64,000 nt of DNA, from the NCBI GenBank assembly GCA_035318745.1, contig DATHEA010000031.1, forward strand, positions 111,421 to 175,420, given 5' to 3'. The stretch comes from VRUE01 sp035318745 (GTDB lineage Bacteria; Actinomycetota; Thermoleophilia; Solirubrobacterales; 70-9). Shown in pieces: positions 41,875-50,592 of the stretch; position 1 is the stretch's first letter; each line of letters begins with the position of its first letter. The position numbers and the translations under genes were made by a program. Below the pieces are notes generated by a model. It searched no databases, had not been told where the DNA came from, and saw nothing but the letters and a program-made list of their open reading frames with translations.

Positions 41875-42144
41875 GCGGACTGTCCTTGTAGGAACCCGAC
41901 AGTCATTAGGGCTTCCTTGCCCCAGACTTGTGTTTCCCTGCCTCCCCTACGACTCTTGCAGCGAGGGTAGCGCGACAGAGAGCCGCGCGGGCACCGGGGC
42001 CACGGGCCACCGAGCAAAGCGGTCGGCAACCGGCTGGCGGCCAGGACAGGGGCTCGCCTTTGCTTTTCCGGTTAATACCACGCTAGTATCTAAATGCTCA
42101 GGTTTCCTATCTTTGCGACACGGACCGGATCTAAAGGAGAAGAC
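41875..42144. other. Leader region of the element III glycoside hydrolase
   Basis: No gene is seen. GGGGCAAG occurs once in reverse (near 41920, TTGCCCCAGAC). A promoter-like TTAATACC ... TAGTATCTAAAT at ~42072-42094 precedes the glycoside hydrolase gene by ~50 bp. Confidence 0.5.
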
Positions 42145-44046
42145 ATGCATCTGGACAGCGCTGCGGGTTCGGCCCATCGTCTACTCGTCCTCATCGCGGT
42201 ATCTCTTGCCGCGGTCGTCATGGCGATGGCAACCGCCTCCAGTGCCAGCGCGGCGCTATCACTGGGGCTGACCTGGAGCGGTAATCTGGATCAGACGATC
42301 GAGCAATCGAACCTGGAACGCGTACAGGGGTCGGGAGCCTCCATGTTCCGCGTGTTGATCCAGCGTCCGGTAACGCAGGCGGAAGGCTGGAAAAAATACG
42401 AAACGCTGTTCGATATCGCTGCCCAGCGCGGCATCACGATTCTGCCTCAATTGCAGGATGAAAGGGAATATCCGACCGAAGGCTCCGGTAAATGGCCAGC
42501 CTGGGGAGCTTGGGTTCAGGAAGCGGTGAGTAAGTTCGGGCCGTCAGGCACTTTCTGGGCTGGCAAGGCATACGCGAAGCCTGCATATACCTGGGAAGTA
42601 TGGAACGAGCCGGATCTGGCCGAATATGCCCCGAATGGGTTGATCAGCGGGCAAGTCTACGGCGAATTCTTCACCTTCACCGCAAGCAAAATTCACGAAG
42701 TACAGGGCGGCGTCAAAGTCCTAAATGGAGGGCTGTGGATACATCGGGAAGCCGGAGGGCAATTCAAAGAGTTTGAAAACTTCGTCACGGGTATGTACGC
42801 ATCCTCCTATAAATCTTTCGAATTCAAAAATGAGATCGGCGGCCTCTCAATACATCCGTACGGATTCACTCAGGGATCGCAGTTTCTGGAATTCACGGAA
42901 AAAGTAGTGAAGGCCCGGGAAGTGCTCGACACCAAGTCCGGAGGGGCTAACAAACCTCTGTGGATCACCGAGATGGGTTGGCCGGTGAAAGACGAAGGAG
43001 AGGGCAAGGCAGTCAGCGAGCAACTTCAGTCGAATCTCTTGAAATACAGCTTCGATTGGGTTAAGGAAACGGCTGCGTCCAGAAAGATCGAGGGGCTGTT
43101 CTGGTATTCGATACAAGACCGACCCGATATCAACTCACCAAAGTGGGATTTCAATTGCGGCCTGATCGGCAATGGAGGAAACTATCGGCTGGCTTGGTGG
43201 AAGTTCCAGCAGGAGGCTGGGGCACCGGTGTGGCCGACGGGGAGCTGGGCCTACGACAACCTCGGAGGGGGTCTCGTCGGTGATCCGACGATCTCCTCGC
43301 AGGGCGCGGGCCAGCTCGATGTCTTCGCGAGAGGGATGGACAACGCCCTCTGGCACAAGTGGTACAGCGGGACGAGTTGGAGCGGCTGGCAGTCCCTCGG
43401 AGGCTCATTGGCCGGCGGAACTGGCTCCGTGTCCTGGGAACCCGGTCGGATCGACGTGGTCGCCCGGGGAACCGACAACGGGGTCTGGCACTGGGCGTGG
43501 ACCAACAAATCCGGCTGGAGTCTCGACAGTCTTGGAGGAGTGACCTACTCCGCGCCGGAGATCTCGTCGCAGGGCCCGAACCAGCTCGATGTCTTCATCA
43601 GGGGCGCTGACAACGCGCTCTGGCACAAGTGGTACAGCGGGGGAGGCTGGAGCGGCTGGCAGTCCCTAGGAGGCGTGCTGGCTGGCGGACCTGGCTCCGT
43701 GTCCTGGGGACCCGGTCAGATCGACGTGGTAGCTCGGGGAAGCGACAACGCGATCTGGCACTGGGCGTGGAACGGTTCCGGCTGGAGCTTGGGCACCCTG
43801 GGCGGATCACTTGGCTCCGATCCGGACATCTCCTCCCTGGGTCCCGGCTATCTCGATGTGTTCGCAAAGGGAGTAGACAATAACCTGTGGAGTAACTCCT
43901 ACAGCGGTGTTTGGAGTGGCTGGCACTTCACCGGGTCCGGCCCGCTCATCTCCGGGCCCGGAGCGGTGTCTTGGGCGCCAGGCAGGACCGATGTGGTCGC
44001 CTTGCAGAGCGACTCGAGCATCCGGCATTTTTTCTGGAACCCCTAA
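42145..44046 (+). CDS. Secreted glycoside hydrolase (GH5/GH39-like) with C-terminal beta-propeller-like repeats
   Basis: A 633-residue exported enzyme. A signal peptide (residues 1-36, ending ASSASA) is followed by a TIM-barrel with the acid/base Glu155 in WEVWNEPDL, HPYG at 237, and the nucleophile Glu276 in PLWITEMGWP. Residues ~368-633 are repeats of ~45 residues built on DNALWHKWYSG, GWSGWQSLGG and QLDVFARG, the pattern of lectin-like propellers that bind sugars. The ATG at 42145 has AAAGGAGA before it. The 5' part is less GC-rich than the chromosome. It is the only intact gene of element III. A paralogue with a different C-terminus is at 61856. Confidence 0.87.
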   Translation: MHLDSAAGSAHRLLVLIAVSLAAVVMAMATASSASAALSLGLTWSGNLDQTIEQSNLERVQGSGASMFRVLIQRPVTQAEGWKKYETLFDIAAQRGITILPQLQDEREYPTEGSGKWPAWGAWVQEAVSKFGPSGTFWAGKAYAKPAYTWEVWNEPDLAEYAPNGLISGQVYGEFFTFTASKIHEVQGGVKVLNGGLWIHREAGGQFKEFENFVTGMYASSYKSFEFKNEIGGLSIHPYGFTQGSQFLEFTEKVVKAREVLDTKSGGANKPLWITEMGWPVKDEGEGKAVSEQLQSNLLKYSFDWVKETAASRKIEGLFWYSIQDRPDINSPKWDFNCGLIGNGGNYRLAWWKFQQEAGAPVWPTGSWAYDNLGGGLVGDPTISSQGAGQLDVFARGMDNALWHKWYSGTSWSGWQSLGGSLAGGTGSVSWEPGRIDVVARGTDNGVWHWAWTNKSGWSLDSLGGVTYSAPEISSQGPNQLDVFIRGADNALWHKWYSGGGWSGWQSLGGVLAGGPGSVSWGPGQIDVVARGSDNAIWHWAWNGSGWSLGTLGGSLGSDPDISSLGPGYLDVFAKGVDNNLWSNSYSGVWSGWHFTGSGPLISGPGAVSWAPGRTDVVALQSDSSIRHFFWNP

Positions 44047-44640
44047 CGCTCAATGGTCTCACAGGGTCAGAGGCGCCTGAGACGAAGTTCCGCCCCCGAC
44101 GTGGCCGAGTAGATTTAGGCCGGTCGTGGGCTATAGCCAAGAGTGCTTGTGCGCTCCCAAGTCTAGATTCACTCGAGGCTAGAGGTCCCGCCTTCCAGCA
44201 GTCGCCGAGACGGGCATGCCACGGTTGAATGCACCTCCCCCCGGTCTCTTCCTGGGGATCGCGAGCAGATGGAGCGAGATATCAACGCAATCGAGGGATC
44301 GCCCCCGAATCTCGCCGTGAAGGTGCAGCAGGCTGACGAATGCTGGCCGCCTCACACGGCAGAGATCGGGTCGGGCACCGCCCGAACCCTTCGCGGTCTC
44401 TATAGCGCTCTTTCCGCGATCACAGCGGGCTCGTCCATATGACGCTCCTGGGGCTCAATCACATCACGATCGATCTCGCGCCCCCTCGGAAGCGGGTGGT
44501 CTTGGAGGCCCATTTGGAGGGAACGGGCCGTACGGGCATGGCACGTCGTCTACGGCCTCAACCCCCTGATCGTGACCCAGGCGCTCAGTAGCCCGATGTC
44601 GAGGGAATCGAGGCCATCTTCGCCCGCTTCTCCTAATGGC
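44047..44640. other. ~590-bp region with gene remnants
   Basis: No convincing intact gene. A short frame (44269-44442, 57 codons, start ATG) runs into a second ATG in an ATGA overlap; the second frame opens with a VOC/glyoxalase-like start (TLLGLNHITIDL) and soon shifts. These look like decayed cargo between the glycoside hydrolase and the next junction. Confidence 0.45.
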
Positions 44641-44646
44641 TTGCGC

Positions 44647-44806
44647 TGGGGCAAGAAATGGGGCAAGAAGCCCCACAGATCCCAGCCGATCTCCACGTAG
44701 CTCGATCGCGCGAAAACCGCTTGAAACCGTGCCCCACGTAGCTCAACGGGACCCCAGGTTCGGGCTCATAACCCGAAGGTCGCAGGTTCGAATCCTGCCC
44801 CCGCTA
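44647..44806. repeat. Right end of element III: arm sites plus tRNA-fMet end copy
   Basis: TGGGGCAAG at 44647 and 44659, the ~95-bp conserved segment, then a tRNA-end copy at 44761-44806. The T stem here is GCAGG/CCTGC instead of GCGGG/CCCGC, a compensated change shared with the copy at 47908, so these two derive from a variant donor tRNA. Confidence 0.9.
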
Positions 44807-44850
44807 TTTTCGTGTTTTCAGGGAGCAGACAACAGGGGTCAAAACGCCCG

Positions 44851-44871
44851 TGGGGCAACAAATGGGGCAAC
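44851..44871. repeat. Left-end arm sites of element IV, variant TGGGGCAAC
   Basis: TGGGGCAAC AAA TGGGGCAAC, 12-bp pitch, 45 bp after the tRNA-end copy. The final C (instead of G) is also found in both arms at the other end of this element (47794). Confidence 0.85.
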
Positions 44872-44995
44872 ATGGGGTCAACGTGAGGTCGATTTAGGCG
44901 TCGCTTACCGCCTTCGATCCGCCTGCTCTCGGTCTCGAGAAATTGCAGTAACGGCTCCGATGTCGGACAAGGGGACCGTGGTGGTTGGTCTGGCT

Positions 44996-45226
44996 TCATT
45001 TGTTTGGCGCGATTTCGATCGGCACGAGACCGCCGCAGAACTCGAACGACGCGTCGGGGTTGTCGGATTCGTACCCGAATACGGGGCCGAAGGTGATGGT
45101 GGTGTCGGGCGGGAGCGGGCCGGTAGTGGCTCCCCGGGCAGCTACCGTGCCGCCCGATGCCACGAGGGCAAGGCCGAGGAGTGATGCGGCAAGGACCGCG
45201 ATGGTGAGTTTGGCTCGGACGAGCAT
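44996..45226 (-). CDS. Small secreted protein, probably truncated Ig-like domain
   Basis: A 76-residue protein with a signal peptide (LTIAVLAASLLGLALVASGG) and a short mature part that starts like the Ig-like modules common in secreted proteins of this group (PPDTTITFGP ... ASFEFCGG) but stops early. It may be a remnant of a longer gene. ATG at 45226 faces away from the left end of element IV; the delta-60 gene lies upstream on the same strand. Confidence 0.55.
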   Translation of the reverse strand: MLVRAKLTIAVLAASLLGLALVASGGTVAARGATTGPLPPDTTITFGPVFGYESDNPDASFEFCGGLVPIEIAPNK

Positions 45227-45261
45227 GGTCGATCAGCGAATCGCCTTTAGGTTGGCGACGC

Positions 45262-46626
45262 TCATTCTTTCGCGGAATGATGGGTCATGGTGGCCAATTG
45301 GGTGCCCGACGGGGAGACCGTGTCGGTCACAACGACGCCTTCGACACCGAAGTCGGCGGCCGGCGTGCCGTCGTCCTCGAGACCGGCGAGAACGATCTCG
45401 GCGCCGAACGGACCGCGTTTGAAGTGAGCCACCTGACCCGCCAGGAACAGCCTTCCTCCGGGAAGCACCACGGCGGCGCGGACACCGGCCCGCAGTTCGG
45501 GCCCGAGGCTCCTGACGACGTAGCCGGTGCCGGAGCCAAAGGTCGGGTCCGCCGATCCTGAGGAAGTCAGGCGCTCGACCGCGAGGGCCGTCGGCCCCCC
45601 GGCCCCACCGTCCTCGGTGGCGGCGCCAGCTGCGATCAGATCCCCATCGGGAGCCTGGATGAAGGAATGGAGCGTCGTATGGGGCGCTGCGCCGACAGCC
45701 ACACCGCGGGTGCCGAAGCTCCGGTCGCGCTTGCCGTCCGGTCCGAAGCGGATGAGCTGGTTACCCGAGGTGGCAACGACGATCGCTCCCCCAGGTTGCC
45801 GCACCATGCCGACGGGCCGGCCTCTGAGACGGTGGCCGGCGGTGAGGCCGTCGGAGCCGAAGCTACGGTCGACCCTGCCGTCGGGGGTCAGTCGCGTCAG
45901 GAAGAGTTCGCCGTCTTCTTCGCCGGGGCTGAGGACGAGGAGCCGGCTCCCCTGCATCGCGACCGCTGCGGCCGGTTCGTAGTCGTTCCAGATCGGGGCG
46001 AACGCCCGCCCGTCCTTCCCATAGCGCCGGTCGATCCGACCGTTGGGCCGGTAGCGCGTGGCGAAGATCCCCAGTGGCGTGTCGGTGGCGAAGCTCGGGC
46101 TGACGACGATCGTCGCCCCGTTCCGGAGGACGAGGTTGGTGGCCAGGCCGATATCCGTGCCCGAACGGTCGCGCAGGATCTCGCCCCCGTTCGCGTAGCT
46201 CCTGTCGATCTTCCCGTCGGCGGTGAACCGGGTGATCGCCTCGCTCGAGGAGGCGACGATGGTCCCTCCGGGGCCGGAGGCCAGGTGCCCTTCCAGGTAG
46301 AAGTTCGACCGCGGGTCGAGCGCGATCCCGTTCCTCCCGAAGCTCCGGTCGAGGCGGCCGACCTGGAGGTAGCGGGCCACGGCGACCCCGGCCGTGCCCG
46401 GCTGCAGGACCAGGGCGGTTCCCCGGGGCCCGTTGATCGCTCCGAATACGCGCCCTGGAGTCGGTTCGGTGGCGACGTAGCGGGCGACGCCGCCAACATC
46501 GCCGAAGCGGGGGATGAGACGGCCGGGCGCTGGCGTGGCGTCGGCCTGCACGACGGTGAGGACGCACGTGAGCGAGAGCGCGGCGAGGAACACCGCCATT
46601 CCCGTGCGTATCGACCGAATTGTCAT
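45262..46626 (-). CDS. Secreted delta-60 repeat protein
   Basis: A 454-residue exported protein. ATG at 46626 gives a signal peptide (SIRTGMAVFLAALSLTCVLT). The mature part has repeated ~50-residue units, each ending in a motif like LDRSFGRNGIA, IDRSYANGGEI, VDRSFGSDGLT or RDRSFGTRGVA, the delta-60 repeat signature; the set is expected to form a beta-propeller. Function is unknown; such proteins are found on the surface of soil bacteria. It is the main gene of element IV. Confidence 0.85.
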   Translation of the reverse strand: MTIRSIRTGMAVFLAALSLTCVLTVVQADATPAPGRLIPRFGDVGGVARYVATEPTPGRVFGAINGPRGTALVLQPGTAGVAVARYLQVGRLDRSFGRNGIALDPRSNFYLEGHLASGPGGTIVASSSEAITRFTADGKIDRSYANGGEILRDRSGTDIGLATNLVLRNGATIVVSPSFATDTPLGIFATRYRPNGRIDRRYGKDGRAFAPIWNDYEPAAAVAMQGSRLLVLSPGEEDGELFLTRLTPDGRVDRSFGSDGLTAGHRLRGRPVGMVRQPGGAIVVATSGNQLIRFGPDGKRDRSFGTRGVAVGAAPHTTLHSFIQAPDGDLIAAGAATEDGGAGGPTALAVERLTSSGSADPTFGSGTGYVVRSLGPELRAGVRAAVVLPGGRLFLAGQVAHFKRGPFGAEIVLAGLEDDGTPAADFGVEGVVVTDTVSPSGTQLATMTHHSAKE

Positions 46627-46777
46627 CGGCCGAGCATATGAGCGCCGGCCGTCCCGGATCGAGCCAACGTTGGCCCGATCCTGAGTGCCCACGACTTACT
46701 CCTGGCCATCTAGGTATCTCTGTCGCTGAGAATCGCGATCCGCTCCGAGGATCTATCGACATAAGTGCCCGGTCAGA

Positions 46778-47038
46778 TCAGGGTCCGACCGGCCGCTGGG
46801 TCCAGCTTGCGACCCGCACCAGGTCCGCGGCCACCATCACGGCGCGGTGGGAGGCCCGGTCGGCGACAACGCCGCCCGCCAACATGGTCGCCACCAGGGG
46901 GAATGCTCCCGCGGACAGCACGAGCCCGACGTCCGAGGCCGAACCGCCGATCTCCAGCACCGCGAAAGCGAGTGCCACGCCGGCCATGCGATCACCCAGC
47001 ACGGAAACCCCGCCTGCCCACTGAACAGGAGGGTTCAT
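46778..47038 (-). pseudogene. MFS transporter, N-terminal fragment
   Basis: About 86 residues that match only the first two or three helices of an MFS efflux protein (VSVLGDRMAGVALAFAVLEI, SDVGLVLSAGAFPLVATML, then VVADRASHRAVMVAADLVRV). The sequence ends abruptly and no continuation is found on the same strand, so this is a relic. Confidence 0.75.
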
Positions 47039-47325
47039 TCAGAGGCGCGAGCCTTAAGCGCCCAAAAGTGTCAGCCGATCACGCAAAGAGCTGACTGACG
47101 ACCAGTTCGACGTGCCATCGGCGAGAGGTAGGTGGCAGGGCCTCGCGCCCGAGAGCCGTCGCATCAGGGAACGGCTGCAGGCCACGTTCATTGGCAATCG
47201 ACCGCACGGCTTCGAACGCAAGGCTCACCCCGACCTGGTTCGTAGTCGCAATACGCGCCGACCCGCGCGCAGCACCAGCACATCCCGCTTCAGTTGCCAA
47301 TGAGGATCTGCGGCGAAGAGGCTCC

Positions 47326-47691
47326 TCAGCCAACTGTCCTGGCGCCCCGAGAGGTTGGGGCAGCCAACAGAACTGGAGGTGATCGAACCGAGCCGAATTC
47401 TCTTGTGGCCGACGTGCATCTGGCCCCCCGATCCGTTGCAGTTGGCTTCCCAGCCGATCCATTGACCTCGTCTGCCATGGCTGAGGCCAACTCGGATTTC
47501 CTTAGTCGGTCGAAGAGGCGGGCCGCTCCGGCGCCCGAGGCGGAGACGGCGGCGTAATTGCCCCAGATGCGTTCCGGAGGGCGGTAGTTTGCCTCGGCTA
47601 GAGCGCAGAAGGTTGCGGCAGCGAGAAACGCGACCATCGCCGAAAGTCCCGCCCGGTATCGCCATCTCGCTCCGATTCTCAGCATCCGCAC
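47326..47691 (-). CDS. Small putative secreted protein, uncertain
   Basis: A 121-residue frame with a signal-peptide-like N-terminus (RAGLSAMVAFLAAATFCALA) and no recognised domain. Reading-frame quality falls off in the last third, and neighbouring frames on the same strand remain open, so a frameshift is possible. It lies just inside the right end of element IV. The stretch 47039-47325 to its left shows nothing definite. Confidence 0.35.
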   Translation of the reverse strand: MRMLRIGARWRYRAGLSAMVAFLAAATFCALAEANYRPPERIWGNYAAVSASGAGAARLFDRLRKSELASAMADEVNGSAGKPTATDRGARCTSATREFGSVRSPPVLLAAPTSRGARTVG

Positions 47692-47793
47692 ACCTATCTA
47701 CGAGGCTGGCGCCGATCCGTCACCCTGAAACGTAAGCCAACCCTGGGTGGCGCCGCCGCCCGCTCCCGCCACCAACGTCTACGTTCAAAGCCT

Positions 47794-47953
47794 TGGGGCA
47801 ACAAATGGGGCAACACGCCCTACAGATCTCAGCCGATCCCAGCGTAGTTCGATCTCGCGAAAACCGCCTGAAACCGTGCCCCACGTTGCCCAGCGGGACC
47901 TCAGGTTCGGGCTCATAACCCGAAGGTCGCAGGTTCGAATCCTGCCCCCGCTA
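47794..47953. repeat. Right end of element IV: variant arm sites plus tRNA-fMet end copy
   Basis: TGGGGCAAC at 47794 and 47806, the conserved segment, then the tRNA-end copy at 47908-47953 with the GCAGG/CCTGC T stem. Both ends of this element carry the same C-ending arm variant. Confidence 0.9.
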
Positions 47954-47960
47954 TAGGACG

Positions 47961-47985
47961 AAAGCCCGCTTATCAAGCGGGTTTT
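47961..47985 (+). terminator. Terminator delivered with element V
   Basis: CCCGCTT pairs with AAGCGGG and runs into TTTT. It follows the tRNA-end copy in the position of the native tRNA terminator but is not identical to it. Confidence 0.75.
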
Positions 47986-48025
47986 CGCGTTTTTGGGGAA
48001 CCTCAAAAACGGTGAAAAATGGCCC

Positions 48026-48046
48026 TGGGGCAAGCTCTGGGGCAAG
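48026..48046. repeat. Left-end arm sites of element V
   Basis: TGGGGCAAG CTC TGGGGCAAG followed by GTGAGGTCAGAGTGAGGTCG and CCGGTCCACCTACGTTCGG, closely matching the left end of element I. From ~48110 to 48434 no gene is seen; a short phrase near 48270 (STITIERDQRDG) looks like the start of a lost gene. Confidence 0.85.
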
Positions 48047-48434
48047 GTGAGGTCAGAGTGAGGTCGCTCCAGCCCCTTGCGCGCGCCTCCGGTCCACCTA
48101 CGTTCGGCCACGTAAACGAGAAATAGCGGCCCTGGCGGCGCGCTAACGCCCCGGGGCCCGGCACCGAAGACAACGCCTTCGATGCGAGAGAGACGGTACC
48201 CGTCACAGCCCTTCGAGGGGCGGCATCGGGCGTCTCTTCGGTGCCTCACCGAAAGGGAGGGGCGCCTTGCCCGAAAGCACGATCACCATCGAGCGCGACC
48301 AGCGCGACGGAGCATCATCGGCTCACCGAGCAGCTCGTGGCCGACGAGCCCCGCCGGCGCCGCCTCGGGGAGCGAAGCAACGCCAGCTCCAGCCTTCCCT
48401 CGTGAACCTCACGCCACAGCACCGTCGCTGAACG

Positions 48435-49742
48435 CTAGACGCCGGATGTGAGGTTGCCTTGGTGGTCTTCCTCCGCTTCGGGCTGGTGCTCGTCGTCGGT
48501 CATCTCAAGAATGCAGATCAGGTCGACGAGGCCCGCGAACGTCCGCGGGTCGTGGCCGGTCTTCGTGGCGATTTTTTGGAGTCGGTAGCGCACGGTGTTG
48601 GCGTGGACGTTCATCTGTTCGGCGGCTTTGGTGACGCTGAGGTCGGCGTTGGAGAAGGCGCGGATCGTTTCGACCGCTGCGGCGAGATCGTCGTGTGAGA
48701 GCGCTTGTAGCCTGTTGCCCTTGGAGGCGATCACGGCCTTGGTGGTGGCGGTGGCGCCGATCGCGGCACACTCGAGCGATGACAGTTCGTCGAGCGACAC
48801 GATCGGCCGGCTTGCCGACGTGTACGACAGCGAGAGCGTTGCTTCGCGGTAAGCCTGCTGCACGGTCGCGAAGCCCTGAGAGGGAACGCTGATGCCGTAG
48901 CGGACGTCGAGATTGTGTTCTTCGACGGTTCGTCGGCGTGCGGCGCGAAGGGTTGCGATCTTGTCGCTCGGCGAGGTTACGGCGGAGATGAGGACGAGCT
49001 CTCCGTGGCGGATCGTCGTGAGGGGCCTGACGGTCCCGAGCGACATGCTCTCCTCGAGCGTGTCCTTGGCGAGTTGGAGTGCGTCACCGACTGCAAGCGT
49101 CGTCTGCTCGATCCTTCCGACGACGGTAAGGAGCTGTCCGGTCGGGTCCAGTCCTGGCGCGGCGGGATGGCGCCTGCCAGGGTCGATTGGCTGGCCATCG
49201 ATGAGGCGCTCGACTAGGTCGCGGGCCGCCCGCCCGCTCTGCGTCCTGATGCGGGTTTCTTCGCGCAGGTAAGCCTCGGTGGCCTGAGTCGTGATGGTGT
49301 CGATTGCCTCGATCGCCGAGCTTGCGAGCGCGAAGCCGGCTGCTCGGGAGATCCTTAGGCGCGTGGCTTCTTCGGCGCATGCGTCCCAGTAGGCGAGCAG
49401 CGCGACGCGGTAGGCGTGGACGAACACCTCGAGGCTGACCCCTTGGCGCACGCGCCGTGTCGCTAGCTCGCGCAAGAACCCGAGGTCCTCGCGGCGTACC
49501 GTCGAGCCCTCGGCGAGCGTTCGCGCGAGCACCTCGGCGGTCGCGGTTGCGCCGGTGCGAAGATCGTTGATCAGGTCGGGCGCGGCGTCCCTGTAGTCGG
49601 GAATCTCGTCGAGGATTCGCGCGGCGATCGCCTGGCCGATCTCGGTGTATCGGCTGGCGAGTGCCTCACCTACGCGGCGCATCGCGCGTCTGTGATCGCG
49701 CCTGACTGGTAGCTGCTCGGAGCCCTGCGTACGCTCTTCCAT
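48435..49742 (-). CDS. PucR-type helix-turn-helix transcription regulator
   Basis: A 435-residue regulator. The N-terminal half is helical (sensor-like, with LRTGATATAEVLARTLAEGS and VFVHAYRVALLAYWDACAEE). The middle resembles the GGDEF-like domain of the CdaR/PucR family (ISVPSQGFATVQQAYREATL). Residues ~355-410 are the PucR C-terminal HTH (FSNADLSVTKAAEQMNVHAN, then TVRYRLQKIATKTG). ATG at 49742. It diverges from the SDR gene across a 106-bp gap, so it probably controls the SDR-MFS pair. Confidence 0.88.
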   Translation of the reverse strand: MEERTQGSEQLPVRRDHRRAMRRVGEALASRYTEIGQAIAARILDEIPDYRDAAPDLINDLRTGATATAEVLARTLAEGSTVRREDLGFLRELATRRVRQGVSLEVFVHAYRVALLAYWDACAEEATRLRISRAAGFALASSAIEAIDTITTQATEAYLREETRIRTQSGRAARDLVERLIDGQPIDPGRRHPAAPGLDPTGQLLTVVGRIEQTTLAVGDALQLAKDTLEESMSLGTVRPLTTIRHGELVLISAVTSPSDKIATLRAARRRTVEEHNLDVRYGISVPSQGFATVQQAYREATLSLSYTSASRPIVSLDELSSLECAAIGATATTKAVIASKGNRLQALSHDDLAAAVETIRAFSNADLSVTKAAEQMNVHANTVRYRLQKIATKTGHDPRTFAGLVDLICILEMTDDEHQPEAEEDHQGNLTSGV

Positions 49743-49848
49743 GACTTAGAGGATCGTACATAAGACACCGGGAAAAATTAGAACTCTCGCTAATGCCAGG
49801 ACACGCGCCGGCTGGCACCCTGCTTGTACCAAAACGAAAGGAGCAGCA

Positions 49849-50592
49849 ATGTCAACCATGACTCGAAACAACCTCGAAGGGCAACGGGCACTGGTGACGG
49901 GCGCGACGTCGGGCATCGGTCGCGCGGTCGCGCTGCAGCTGGCCCGGGACGGGGCCGAGGTCCTTGTTCACGGACGCGACGGCGCCCGCGGCGCCGAGAC
50001 GGTCGAGGAGATCACTGCCGCTGGGGGCAAAGCCAGCTTCATCGCCGCTGACCTGGGCGACGCCGCCGACGTGAAGCGCCTGGCGAGCGACGTCGGCGAG
50101 GTCGACATCCTGATCAACAATGCCGGGATCGCGCTCTTCGGCCCGACCGCAGAGTTCGACGTCTCCGCGTTCGACAAGATGTTCGCCAGCAACGTTCGTG
50201 CGCCGTTCTCCCTTGTAGCGGCGATCGCTCCCGGGATGGCTGCCAGGGGTCATGGCAGCATCGTCAGCGTAAGCAGCATGGCTGGTGGCGTGGGCCTCGT
50301 GGGGGGCGCGGCCTACGGCGCGACGAAGGCGTCGCTTGAGGCGATGACGCGTGCCTGGGCCGCGGAGTACAGCGCGAGCGGCGTGCATGTCAACGCCATC
50401 GCTCCGGGACCCGTCTACACGCCATCACCCTCGGGACCGGAGTTCATCACGGCGCTCGGTGAAACCACGCCGATGCACCGCGCCTCACAACCCGAGGAGA
50501 TCGCCGATGTCGTCGCCTTTCTCGTCTCTCCGCAAGCGAGCTACATCACTGGGACTACCGTCGCCGCCGACGGCGGTCGGAGGGCGATCTGA
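49849..50592 (+). CDS. Short-chain dehydrogenase/reductase
   Basis: A 247-residue classical SDR: nucleotide loop VTGATSGIGRA, NNAGI at ~92, catalytic Ser in SIVSVSSMAGG and the YxxxK pair in AAYGATKASL, then NAIAPGPVYTP and a C-terminal GTTVAADGGRRAI. The GRDG segment after the second strand suggests NADP rather than NAD. ATG at 49849 has AAAGGAGC upstream. Substrate is unknown. It is next to an MFS exporter and faces a PucR regulator, which suggests metabolism and export of a small molecule. Confidence 0.93.
   Translation: MSTMTRNNLEGQRALVTGATSGIGRAVALQLARDGAEVLVHGRDGARGAETVEEITAAGGKASFIAADLGDAADVKRLASDVGEVDILINNAGIALFGPTAEFDVSAFDKMFASNVRAPFSLVAAIAPGMAARGHGSIVSVSSMAGGVGLVGGAAYGATKASLEAMTRAWAAEYSASGVHVNAIAPGPVYTPSPSGPEFITALGETTPMHRASQPEEIADVVAFLVSPQASYITGTTVAADGGRRAI

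Noticed and set aside
41947..42177. Short minus-strand frame in the leader of the element III hydrolase
   Set aside because: It overlaps the promoter and start of the hydrolase gene and has no recognisable features.
45277..46641. Plus-strand frames opposite the delta-60 gene
   Set aside because: The minus-strand repeats match a known repeat signature and have a signal peptide; the opposite frames are shadows.
47079..47665. Other open frames on the minus strand near the right end of element IV
   Set aside because: Three overlapping frames of similar length with no domain and poor composition; only the one with a signal-peptide-like start was kept, at low confidence.
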